64,000 nt of DNA from Rostratula benghalensis (Eukaryota; Chordata; Aves; Charadriiformes; Rostratulidae). Positions 1 to 12,800 of the stretch are shown here, in pieces. Numbering within the stretch: the stretch's first letter is position 1; each line of letters opens with the position of its first letter. The position numbers and the translations under genes are program-made. The stretch is taken from assembly GCA_013399305.1 (NCBI GenBank), contig VXAI01000088.1, positions 822,375-886,374 on the forward strand, written 5' to 3'. The notes under the pieces were generated by a model. That model saw nothing but the letters and a program-made list of their open reading frames with translations, had not been told where the DNA came from and did no database searches.

Positions 1-3000
1 ATTTCACAGGTTGTCTATTAATCAAATAACAACAACAACAAAAGACTGTGTAATTTTCAATTTTAAATAGACTTGCAATCCTTAGGATTGAAGGAGAGAA
101 AATTGGTCTCTCAATCAAATAATGTTATTGCTGACTAATGTCCTTAAGAATCAGTACTTAATGACTGCCGTGTTTCACAAGAGGAAGCAGATCAGTAAAC
201 TGTGATATCACTGCCTTCTTTTAGAGCTATTCAAATCACTTTTATTTAAAGTGGTTTCAAAGTCACCAGTTCATTTCAGCAGCCATTCCCAGACTTGCTG
301 TCTGAAAAATAGTCACACGGAAGGGTGAGATGCTTTATGCGAGTTGGTGGCTCTGGTTTATTCCCTCAGCTCCAGGCTTCCAGTGCAAGTTTGATCAAAG
401 AATGGAAACTCTTCAAGGTGTGAATTTTTACTATCAGACAAAGATACTAATGTGTCCTTTCTTCTTCCCTTCTCCTTCCCTGACTTTTTGATTTCAGCTG
501 TTTCCAAGTACACAGGTCTCTTACCGCAGCAGCTAGCACAGCAGGGATGTAACCTCAACTGAGTTCTGCAGGGTTTTCCTTATTTCAACTAATGCAATTT
601 AATTACAGGATGCCTATTTGTAGATGGTACTCAGTCGTGGGTACATTAGCCACATTCACCTTTTTGCAGCCATGGACTACTACTTATATTACAATAGTTC
701 TCTGAGAACCTAACAAGCATGGGTTTTCTGATGTTTGCTGTGCATGTCTGAATTCCAGTTGTGAGTTTGCAGATTCTTGTAATAACAGGCTTTTACATAA
801 AGTGTTACCTGAGTTGTTTACTGCAGAATGAAGATGAGAAAAGGTTTCAGTAAAATAATATAATGTGGTAGCAGGTAACTGATTTTCTGCACAGGAAAGT
901 ATTGCACTTCAGATTTCTCCGTAAAGTTTTATGATTTATAGATGAAGTTTCAGATTTGTAGGTAAATCATGACTGCATAGAGAGGCAGAGGATTAAATTT
1001 TTGAAATTAAAAAAATTCAGCTTTGTCTTCCCTGCATCCACCTTCTTGTATTCCTTGTAGACAGAGACCAGTAAGCCTGCGGTCAGATGCTAGGTATCCT
1101 TTAGGGCTGACATCTCTGGTATTTCCCATCTGAGCTGTTCTGGCTTGTGGATAGTTGATATTCCCACCAGCAAAAATGTCCAGGACAATCTGCTACGTGC
1201 ACTCCAGAGGTTGGTGGGCCTTCTCTACACTCACACTGCCCTGTGGCCTCAAGCCATGTTTGAGCTCCTCTTTAAACCACTCTCTTCCTATCCATCTCCA
1301 AAGCACTGCAAGAACCTACAGTTCTGTGTAGGTAATAAATCATAATGCAATACTACTGAGAATAAAGCATGAACAGTATGTTTGGAATGTGTAAAACTGG
1401 AGTGGTGGAGACCAAAGGGAAAACCTGGTCACTCCCACACAGACATTGTTTTTGCCTCCTAAGGAGCAGTAAAATAAAACTGTCCTGCATCTAATAACCA
1501 GAGATGTGTGTGAGATACATACACGCAGAGGCTTGCAGAAACAGGTCTTATGGGTGGTAAAACGTGTGGAATGCAGAACCCGCTGTCTCTGTGAGACCTC
1601 TCCAGAGGTGGTTCAGCCAGTGTGGGTCCAGTGACAAACACAGACCAAGACGTAAGGGAAAGCATTTTGGAGAAATTGGCAAAGCTGTAGCAGCAAAATA
1701 CTATTGAATGTAACATCAAGGTGACTTTGCATTAAATAAGGAGATTACAAACATGAGTTAAACTGTTTATTCTTGATTAGCATACACTGTACCTCAGGCT
1801 GACAGCCCAATACTGGAGCTGTTGGCAGGTGGCAGAAGCCAGAGGAGTGAAGATCCTCCAGCAGTCCCGCTCTGTAATTTGGAATTACTTAACTTTTTAT
1901 TTCTGCGCCATTTGTGTGTGCACCTTCTCCCAGAACACCACGTACCTGTGTCTCAGGGCTGTTGAATTCCACTGCTTTCCCTGGAAACCCTGGAACATGG
2001 TCCAAGAGCCCCAGCTGCATTCCTGGGTTGGAAATGTACTTTCCCGCGTGGCTGCGAGAGAGAGAGAGAGCGCGCCTGCGTGAGAGCAGCTTTAAGGGGT
2101 CTAGAGTTTTAATTTTAGGTGAAAGCAGAAAGGCACCAGGCGGTGAGGGTGCTCTTGCTGATGGTCACTCAGTCAAGTGAACGAGGAAGGATTGCACCGT
2201 TCGTGGATGCCACGTCTCTGGAGCGGAATCAGCGCGGAGCAAAGCTCCAGCACCATCAGCAGCGTCAACGCTGTCGCGTTTTCAGTGCCAGCAACCTCTG
2301 GTGCAGCAAACACTCCCTCCCCCTTGTAAACTGAGAGATGCACAGTCCGGTCCAACTATAAAACAGCAGTAAAAATCAGGGTAGCCTCAAAGGAATTATG
2401 AAAGATAATAAAAACGTACTGTAAGCACTCGCCCGCAAGCCTCAGATCAAAGCAGTAGCTAGGTCTACAAGAAAAAGAGTATTTTTCCCCTTCAAATGAA
2501 GGAGGGTTGTGCACTGAAATACAGAGTTTTCTCTTCCCTTTCTCTTTTTCTGCTGACCCATTTTGTTATGTGGGTTAGGCTTTGCCTGCAGGGACGCAGA
2601 TCGTATAATGCAAGTCACTGGGCAAGCTCACCAAATCAGGCTTGAACTCTCCGTACACATGAACAGCAGAGAAAAAAGGTTTAGGGTTTTGCTCCAAAAC
2701 AGACACAAATTTTAAATTCTACAAGCAATCCACCACTGGGAAGAGAAATTTGGCTTAGCATTGGCCACACATAATGCTACTGAACTTTTAACAAGGACTG
2801 ATTTTGCACTTTGATTCAATAGTTGGCAGATTAGAAAATGAAAGTCTAGTTCCATTTATTTCTCCCAGATCCAGATTCTCCAACTAATTATTTGGGACTT
2901 ACATTCCATGCATTTTATGAAATGTGGGTATTATGCCCGTATTTTTGATGCAACTATATTTTGGCTTATAGTCTAAATAAGCCACGAATAGATACCTGGT

Positions 3001-6000
3001 AAAACAGATATCTGAGAGCCTGAGCTCTAAGGATTTAAGCTTTTTGGCAAAACCAAATTTAAGTAAAATCTGAAGGTTTTTACTTACTTTTGATTATTGT
3101 GGAAAGTCATGGTCATTTTCAGAAAAAACCCCAATCTTCAAATATTTTTACCAACTAGATTTATTTTTATTGCAAAAAGCAGAAGTCAACTAGTTACCTT
3201 CTCATAAATAAATTAACATGATAAGGTTGCATAGTATTTTATAATGATAATTGATAAATGGTGATTATTTAATTGCACTTCCTCTAGTAATAATCTTAAA
3301 ATGCTCAAATGAAGTTCCTGTGATTGGCTTTCTTCTGAGTTAAATCTCCCTGGAGTCTTCAGTCATGCCTTTTCTACATCCGGCGATAACTTGCTTTAGC
3401 TGTTTTAAATAATACAAATCAATTATAATACACAGCTGTTTAACAAAACTTCTAAGTGTTGCTACAGGTCTCTGTGGGTATTTCCTGATGGCTTATAATG
3501 ACACCAATTTAGCACACCTGGTAAGATCTGTGTGAGCTGGAAGTAGCTTAATTCTGCAGTGACAGGAAAATTAAGGAGTATTTATGGATTACTGTTGTAT
3601 TTCAGAACTGTTGCCAACTGTGATTTTAGCTTCTTTTTACAGAGTCAGAAATGGAATTGCAGACATTGCGTGCCCGTCTCCTGAATAGTTTGCTTGTAAC
3701 TTGGTGGGTGCTTCTGAGGATATCCTGTATTAGTTATTTCTCTGTAACATTCTTCACAAAAGAATGTCTCTTCGTATTTTTGAATTAATGGATGCTAGAA
3801 ATACACTCTTTACAAGCAGCTCCCTTCCAAGTCGTTGTAGCCTTTCTGGAACTGCAGACAAACAAAGCTTTCCTCGTTTGTCCCTCAGTTGGGTTTTCCC
3901 ATTCAGCTTGATTTAGGACGGAATCTCAGCCCTGCATCCCCCATACCATCATGCTGGTAACCTTCTGGGCTCCTCAGCCTGCCACCCCTAGTGTTTTTAC
4001 TGACTGCATTGCTTTTTAAAAGTACTTATAAAGCCACTTATATAGCAGCTGTAAGAGCAAATAAGAGATCTAGCTGCCTGGAAGAGGGCGGGTGGGGAAA
4101 AAGACAGGTATGTCAGAGAGAAGTTGCAAGTGGGATGAATATAAAAGTAAAACTAAGACTTCTGGAGAGATTTCAGTTAATAGTGGAAAACAGAAACAAG
4201 ACACGCTGACCCAAAACTCCAGCTAAAAGGAAGTTCTAGTAAAAGGGAAGAGAAGTCTAGACAAAAGAATGATCAAGTCAGGGTGTTTTTCTCTCGTGTA
4301 CTCTGATGTTCAGCAGAGAAGTCCAGTAATGTTTTAGGTAAATATCCGGTGGCACTGTGTAAAACAGCTCAAACATAGTGGTCCTTCTTTGTGTAACTGA
4401 ACAGCAGATCCACCACATTAATATCCAGGTCTAATATACCAGAGGCACAGTTAACTTGGCAGCAGTCCAGAAGTGACATAGTCGAATGCTAAATTATGAG
4501 ACAATTTTAAAGGAAAAAAACCCACAAGAATAGCAAAAAAGTTCCAAAACAAAGAACAGAGAATAGAGAATAGAAATTAAACACAAGGGGAAAAATCTTC
4601 CTGATTATAATAAAGGTGAACATATTTTACCACATCATAGTGCGTGATTTAACAACCAGGAATTTAAAAAAACAGGGACAACTAAAGTTTATTTGGTCTG
4701 TAAAGGTTACAATTTGCTTTTTTATCATTTTGGAAATATCTACCAAGATGAGTGGGAGATGTGAAGCAGCAGAAAGTGACTGTATGGTTAGAGCAAGGAC
4801 TTCGGTCTTCAGACTATGGGACATCAGATACTGGCTGTAGGAGATGAAAATGCCAAGGCCATAAATGCCTGAGGATATCAGATTTTGTCCTGTGATTTTT
4901 AGGAACCTGCTTTTCAAAATTATGGCCTGATAATCATGAAGATTAAAAAGCATAATAATTTCACCAGATACTATATACACACTTCCACATAACCTATAAG
5001 CACACAGGACTAAAACAGCTTTGAAAGTTTTAGTTTATGTCTAACAGCCAAACTTTCAAATAACAATTGAACTATTTAAAAATATAAATGAAAAAAACCC
5101 ACCAAACAAACTGAACAGAGTTGCTCCACTGTCTTAGCAGTCCATGTTTACATTTTTTCCAGCTATATTTTTTTTCTATAAAAAGTTGCTGACATTACAG
5201 TCATTCAATCCCTTTTTTGTTAGGTTGGGTATGGGATAGGCACTGTTGGTGCATGAATTTTCATCCTGGTGTGGCTGGGTGCTGTTGTGAAGTCCCTGTA
5301 TCAAGGACAGAGACTGTAGCAGAGTCTTCACATCCAGCTGAGTTGTCTTCTTCTGCAGAGAGTGTGACACGGTACTGGAACAGCAATGTACATGGTTACC
5401 TGTTGGGAAGTAAACTGGGACCTGACTATTTCCCAGGCTCCTTCTGAAATTTGGTTAAGGATATCAGGATATTTATCAGGGTAAAGACAGTAGTAATTTT
5501 GCATCCTTTCTTTGCCCTGGTGGGTGTTTATAAGTGTATACAAAGTAGAACGACCTCCGCGAGGGAAGTGAAGCATTCCCACCTCACAATACCATGTAGG
5601 TCAGTGGTGAACTGCTCTCCTAGGAGGTCAAGAGATTAAATCTAGCAGAAAGGAAATTTGAATCTAGGTCTCTTGTGTCTCAGGTGAGTTCTCTTCTTGC
5701 TGGTAGAGTAAAGGGGAGGGATGACTGCCTACTCCTATTTCTTTTTGATGTGTTTGTGCAAGACCTGCTTTGGTAGGCATGTGGCGTGAACGCCTGTGGG
5801 CTTCCTGCAGCACTGTCACAGACGTACCCTGGGAGTCATGTCAGGGTGTAGGTGCTTTTTCGAGATGTAGCTTATGCACATGCCCACTGACAGAGATGTG
5901 TTGTGGGTTTTGGTTTTTTTTTTCTCCTCTGGGAAGAGACAACACTTTTGAGAAAACACTTATTTTTAAGGCTACACTACAGTGAAGCTGAGTAATAATT

Positions 6001-6769
6001 GTACAAATTTTAGATGCAAGCCCTTGAACATACGTGCCCAAGACCATTTTTGATTCATGCAAGTCCATGTTGTAGTTATATTTTGCCAGTGTGGAAGCAA
6101 ACTAGCAAGAGAATGTCAAAAACTGATGAATGAACCCCATCACAGTCAGTACCAAGTATCTCCAAAACTTTTCTTCTTAACAGTGTGATGTTGTCATAAA
6201 GCCTGACCTTCTTCTGAGCAAACAAAGTCATAAACACAATCAAGTATGGGTGCTAAGGCTTAATCAATGCTTTGTGATGATGGAACATGAAGTCAAACAT
6301 CCAAGGATAGAAATGGAATTGCATTATTACAGGAGGCTCAACAGTTGAAAAACTGCCCAATAAAATAAGAATGAAAAAACTTGGTGACTTGAAGGTGCTG
6401 CAGAAGTAGCCTGAAAAGCGAATCTGCAAGTCAGAACGCTGAAGGATTATGGAAGTTATAGGTCACGTGTGCCCGTTCATCCCTCTGCCTTCCACCCTTT
6501 TCAACCAAAACTGTTCAGAAGCAGTTATTTCTGTTCCCAAAAGGTGTCTTTGAGGTGTGTGTGCATAGAGATTTCTCCAGCCATGGGAGTGGACACGTTT
6601 CACGTGTGATACCTCGGTTCTGGATTTGCCAACAATAAGTCAGCATTTTGCTTATTTAGCATTTTGCTGTCTCTCCAGAAGAAAAGTTATTCAGAGCATT
6701 CTGACTGTGAATGCAGCAGTTTCTGAGTGCAAATCTGAGCCTCAGGATTATATTAACTCAGATCTTCTT
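1..6769 (+). other. Probable ATG10 intron, no exon recognised
   Basis: No coding exon, RNA gene or clear repeat family member is recognised here. The stretch lies upstream of the last two ATG10 coding exons at 20.07-20.53 kb on the same strand, so it is most likely part of a long ATG10 intron (inference). It is AT-rich with scattered short open frames that look like chance. A short GA dinucleotide run sits at 2056-2070 inside a small CpG-containing patch. The ATG10 exon that should precede the His-Pro-Cys exon was searched for by its expected protein sequence and not found. Confidence 0.5.
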
Positions 6770-7203
6770 CTAGGGCCACAAAGATGATGAAGGGAGTGGA
6801 ACATCTCCCGTATGAGGAAAGGCTGAGGGAGCTGGGTCTCTTTACCTTGGAGAAGAGGAGACTGAGGGGTGACCTCATGAATGTTTATAAATATGTAAAG
6901 GGTGAGTGTCAGGAGGATGGAGCCAGGCTCTTCTCAGTGATGGCCTATGATAGGACAAGGGGCAATGGGTGCTAGCTGGAACATAAGAGTTTCCACTTAA
7001 ATATGAGGAAAAACTTCACAGTGAGGGTGATGGAGCACTGGAAGGGGCTGCCCAGAGAGGTTGTGGAGTCTCCTTCTCTGGAGACGTTCAAGACCCATCT
7101 GGACGCGTTCCTGTATGACCTGATCTGGGTGTTCCTGCTGTGTCGGGATTGGGCTGGATGAGCTTTCAAGGTCCCTTCCATTCCCTGATATTCTGTGATT
7201 CTG
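6770..7203 (+). mobile_element. CR1 LINE, 3' fragment (subfamily A)
   Basis: This is the 5'-truncated 3' end of a CR1 retrotransposon in plus orientation. The translated end of ORF2 is recognisable, with an RLRELGLF block followed by [14 protein letters not shown] and DRTRGNG. The copy ends with the CR1 terminal repeat ATTCTGTG followed by ATTCTG. In-frame stops break the frame, so it is a dead copy. It shares its subfamily-specific coding block with the copies at 21.2 kb and 28.95 kb. Confidence 0.93.
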
Positions 7204-9559
7204 GAAGGGTACAAAAACCTTCAGGAATCTTAAGAATGAGAAGTTTCTTGTGGTTGCATTGATTGTGTTATTCTGTCACTCTATCTTCTCATAAACCTTC
7301 TTTTTCATGAGCCTCTCCTTCATGGCACTGCAGAAAAGGTAAACTCTAATGGCCTAAATTATGAATAGCAATCTCTGCAAATACACTTTCCTTCAGAGTT
7401 TTATTTCTCTTCTGGTGTGTTCTGCTGTTCTATAACCTTGAATAAATTCTTAAATATAGGAGATCATTGTTGTCTACGCTATTGCCTACTAAAAGATTCT
7501 ACACAGTGCTTAAAGTTGTAGCTTAAAGGCTCACCTTAAAATAAAAAGGTTGTGGACTGTTGAAACTGATGCCAGCCAAGTGAGGACTGAAGGCCACTCT
7601 GCTGGTTTCCTTCGGCATCGTTCACACATCTTCAGGTGCAGATTATTCAGCCCTTTTCAGAGTCCTCCTCTACAGTGAATAAAGCTGTTTCTGCTCACTA
7701 ATGGCACTTCTGCTACAAAAAGGGGTGAGTTAGGAACTCTGTCCCACAAAGTACTCATCTTAAGTTTTAAAACAGTAAGTGATAAGGAATTCTCCTGTGT
7801 CTGCTTTTTACTCAACATTTATTTCTCAATTTCATCTGAGTGAGGTGTTTTCCTTCTGTCATTTGATTCTTAGCAGGTGGTTGGAATATCGTCTCTGTTT
7901 TATGTCCATTCTGTCATATAAGAAGTAGTCAACCAAACATAAGCTACCCAAATAACAGCACAGAAACATGCAATTTCTATATTAATCCAGACTCTGCTCT
8001 TTTTCAATATGTAGTTAAGAATCTGGAAGATGTATCTTTGTAGTACTTCAATAATCCTGTCCATTACATCACTTAATTTATAGCAGTGTTAACAGGAAAA
8101 TCAATAAACATTATTTCTAAAACGTCAGGGATGTTAATGGTTTGATTTAAAAAAGGAGAAAGATTCAAAACTCTCTGAACAGAACACATTGATATAGTGT
8201 TGTAGAGGCACATCTTGCTGAAACTGTGGTAGGGAAGATTTAAATCATTATGGCTCAGTCATCTTGAAAAATGTGTGTAGGTAGCTATTCTTAGACATAC
8301 AAATCTTTCTTGCCATATTGTGGGATTTTGCTAAGTGGGGGAGGCTGTATACAGTATATCTTAACAGAAGGTTGCTAAGATCGCTCTTAAATCATTTTGA
8401 GTCATATCAACAGTTGCTATGGATCCCCTGCTAATATTTTTGGAAAATTATTAGTACAACTTCCTGAGGAAAGGGAGTCTTACCAGTATGGACTGGAAAG
8501 CTGTTTCACAGGGAAAAGTCTAAGAATGGGAGACCTGGGTGAATATTTATTTCTGTTTAAAATTTGCTGTGATGTATTGAACTTCTGTGGTTTAAACCGA
8601 GTGGTGGTATTGTACAAGTTGGCAAGTAGATTTTATTTTAAAACTAAGCATTAATTAATAGTGTGTAGCTGCACTACAATTTAAGGATTTTTTTTTCCCA
8701 GTAAGACTTTAGGAATATAAAGCTAGTCCAACTAATTTCATAGGAGGAAAAGACCAAATAGTGGACTAATACTAAATGATGTAGAACAAATACAGAGGCT
8801 TAATGGATAAGTTATATGTAGCAATAAAAGGCACTAGGAGGATCCTTGCCAATTTCTGGGACAGAATTCAGGATAGACTTCCAAGTCTGGCTACTATTGT
8901 TACTTGAGTTGATCAGTTATTCTGAAGGGAAGATTCAGTAAGATTTTCCACACAGGTTAATTGAATTGATTGTAATTAATGGAATGAATGGCAGTGTAAT
9001 AGGATTGATCCTCTGGATTCTTTTCTACTTCTGTAGAATAACTGTTTCAGTGCTACACATTGCATTTACAGATATTTTATCTGCCAGTGGCTGTGCCTCC
9101 ACGGAACTTACCAAGGAGAGATGTTGTGGAAGACGTTGTAACAGCACGTTCTCTCCCTGGTCTGGCATTTCTCCTTGTGGGCTGAGGTGGGTTGCTCTTC
9201 TGCCTTCCCTCTGCCATGACCTCTAATAGTTCACAACTGGAATAGAACTGGTTACTGAACATTCCCCCTTATTTCTTGTGAAAAATTCTAAAATACACAA
9301 CAACATTGATTGCACGATATGAAGGAAGTGGGTATCATTATGACACATTTGAGAGGCAACTGGTGTGGTCACAAGGTGTTGAAAACTTTATAACATTTCC
9401 CCTTTTTGTTTTCTGCAACAAGGGCTTTTGGCCAAGCCCTTTGTCAGACATTTTCTGTTTTTCCTTTTTTTAAATAAAAAAGCATTATAAGTTCCATTTA
9501 AATGGAAGTTAGGTATCCATGTTAACAGAAAGCAATTTATGCCTAAGCGCCTGTGCTCT
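7204..9559 (+). other. Probable ATG10 intron, nothing recognised
   Basis: AT-rich sequence between two CR1 copies. No exon, RNA gene or recognisable repeat is seen. The open frames present are short and have no family resemblance. Confidence 0.45.
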
Positions 9560-9842
9560 CAAGTTGTGGAAGCAGATGGTATCAGCAGTTCAAATGCATT
9601 TAGACAAATTCATGAGACCACTTGTCCATAAATGGATGCAAAATTACCAGGCAGGAATGTGTCCTCCATCACCCTTAATACAGCAGAAATGCTGGAGCAG
9701 TACAAGGGGAGTGAACCACGGAAAGAGGCCAGACTCAGTGTTCTCCCAAAATAGCCATTCCACCTGCTGCAGTTGGAAGCAGGATGCATTGCTCGATGGA
9801 CCATTGGTCCAGACCAGTCAAGAATATCTTATGTTTTTAAGG
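9560..9842 (+). mobile_element. Ancient CR1/L3-like LINE 3' fossil
   Basis: The stretch aligns by eye with the 3' end of the old amniote CR1/L3 group. It has a block like 'acaaattcatg' near 9605, a glycine/methionine-rich middle, and near 9795 the hallmark 'gatggaccattggtc' followed by 'cttatgtt'. In the family the hallmark reads 'gatggaccattggtctgacccagtatgg...cttatgtt'. Divergence is far higher than in the other CR1 copies here, so this looks like a much older insertion. No useful coding frame remains. The assignment is by pattern recognition only. Confidence 0.65.
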
Positions 9843-12800
9843 CAGTCTGAGGTTTGAAAAAGAAAGTGAAGAAATACTAGTTTACTCCATCTGGTCAGAT
9901 TTGTACATAAAGCTGCATACTGCCACCAAGGCTCAGAAAATCAGCTGGGAGCCTTTGAAGTTGAGAGTCAACTGGAGTCCCTTTGTGGTTCCTCTTTTTG
10001 TGTATTTATTTCTGCCTGCGTAGCAGCCTGATTCAAGAATAAGGAGAGAGACCACCCAAAATCCCCCTGCGGAGTGGGAGCTGTGGCTCCTGTATCCAGC
10101 TTCCGTAAGCCGTAACTCTTCTGTGCTCTCAGAAGAGAGCTTGGCATTGCAGGCCTGTGTTGACCAAGACACCAATGTGGTCAAAGTCTTTTCTAAACTC
10201 TGAATACCAGTTTCATCAAAACATTTAGCTACAGTCCTGAGATGGGCACTTTAGCTTTGCAGGAGACAGTTCCAGGGTCCTTTTGACATCTTCTGTTGTT
10301 GTGCCAGCATTTGCCATTCAGGTTGCTAATCCCTCTTCAACCTCTGACTCCACCGTGCTGTGTGTAGACATCCATAAGGACTTCGGGCAAACTTGTGATG
10401 GAACTTGGCGATTCAGGTATTACGAATTCTGTAGCCTTAATAGTGAGTCTGTCAGTCCTTCAGTGCCCATGTAAGAACACTGGATGTTCAGGTTCAGTAG
10501 TGATTCAGAGTACTTGGGCCAACAAATTTATTTTTTCAAACAGTAGGTAATGCTGAAAGAAGATACTGTGACTGGGAGCACAGACATCTGCTGCTATATG
10601 GAAGAGAGAGGAGCAAAGAGTCTTCCCTTGGCCTGAACTCAAAATGAGGATTGAGTCACAGTTCCATGGACACGTCATTGCTGCCTTATATCTGATGTAG
10701 TTAAATTAGTGTTCTGCTGCTCTGCTGCAGGAGAAATTTGTTTTCCATTCATTACCTTGTGTTAATTGTCTGTCTTCTGACTGTTGCAGCTATCAGTCAT
10801 ACCACCTTCTTGATACACATGAAAGAGGAGGTAGGAATATGTGCCATCCCCTTCGCTGGTTACAGTATTCCAAACTCCAAAATCGCATGAAATTTCTCTT
10901 CCCAGTATCTTTTTGTCCGGGAATTCCTGTGATTACAAAATGAGCCCTTTTTGGGGCACATTTGTCAAATGCCAGTATGGATTTTTTTTTCTTAACTTAC
11001 CATTTTTTAATCAGGGTAGGAAATCTGTCTCCAACATCTTCTCCATACTTACACAGCTTGTTGTATCTTTCAGTTTTGCACCTTAGATGAATCTCTTAAC
11101 TTAAGAACAGATTTTAAATAGTAATTAATTAAGACTATATGCTACATAACTGAAATGGTGACAACTGAATTAGTCTTATTTTGGCAAGCATGGAAGAAGA
11201 ATCATCTGTTTATTTTCTTAGGAAAATGGTTGAGATGCCATTTCTTGACAATATAACTATGGTCCTGCCAATTTTAACTATAAAGTTTTCTTAAAGAATC
11301 CTAAATGCAAGTTACATGCCTGTGAAAAGTTTAAGCTTTAAAAACGTAGTTTTGTCTGAGCGTCACCTAGTGCTTTGATTACTCATGTTCTTAAAATCAG
11401 TAATTCAGTGATTCAAACCTTATTCTATATATAAAATATAAAAATACATAAATATACAAATATATCAATACCAGCAGTATTGGCTATAACTTTGTGCTTG
11501 TCCTGCATTACCTCTTAGGTATGCCTTTCAAGGGTATTGTGTTAGCTATTCAACAACTTAAAGGAAATAATAAAATCATAAATTGTAAAAAAAGACCACC
11601 ACTGCCTCAACACTACCAATATTCTAGAGTCAGGCAGATAAGCTGATTTTGGGGATGAAATGTGAAATAGGTCTTGGTCATCCAGTTGTTATATTTTTTA
11701 TTCTGTAGTATCAAGTTTTACAATAATAGGTTAGTTCTGCACAAAAAGCGCATATGCACAGCAGATCTTCTGGCAGACTTTTCTGTTGTTATCATTGTCC
11801 TAGTTACAGAGATCACTATATGGAGAATATCTTTTGAGTACACCTAAAATAGGAAGAGCCTAAAGATGTAAAGTTTTACTGTAGTAGAACTTCTGATTTA
11901 AACTCGTTTCCATCTGCCACCCTTGAAAACACTTTTCTTCTGGCAAACTGGCTTTTTTCTGTGGCTTTGTAACTTACACCGTGCATTGTGCAAGAGAAGT
12001 AAATCCGTCGTCAGAGATCGTGGGTAGAGGTATTGTTCCTGTTTTGGATGCACCCTGATAGTTTTGATGATAGCTTTAAAAACGGAAAAGCAGGATTGAT
12101 GTTTCTGTGGCATCGAGCTGTAGACATACTTGGCTGTCACTTGGCTGAGCAGGAGCCGCAGCTGTCAACGCGCATAGCGATAAGTTAGCGGTGCAGAAGT
12201 GATGCCTGCGTGGAGCATGGAGTGTCCGGAGGAAAAGGTGGTTTTCCTGCAACCTGTGGTCAAGGGGTAGCCTTCAGGCTGTGATCAGCCAGGTTCGTTG
12301 TCATTATCAGGGCTTTAAGTCATCCCGTACGAGAAGAGCAGTTTGTGCCATGAAGTGTGTGTTCCTTCAGAACCTGCATTTCCACCTCCGCGGCCGTGAT
12401 GGGCTTGAAGCAGCAGGTACAAAGCAGTAGGCGTGGTTCAACTTACAGAAATTCTGGCTGCAGTAAGGGTCCTCAGATGTTTGTGGGGCAGGATCTGCCA
12501 AAGCAGCTCCATTTTCCTCAGAAGACAAACAAACAAACTTGAGCCCTTTGATTAATTGCTTCAGCTTGATTAATCTTCAGCTTGAACTTCATGTTTGATG
12601 AAAGAAGGACGGGATCCAGTGTAGTTGTCTGTGTGGGGTTAGTAATAGTAAAAGTATTAATAAAAACTTGTCACTACAGTTAGTTGTTACATCTTTCGAA
12701 ATACACAGGGAGCAGGTATGTTAAATCATACAGGCAATTACAACTGCTCGTTTGCAAAGAGGAGCTTGAGGATAAATCAAAATCCCTCTGCAGCCTTCTC

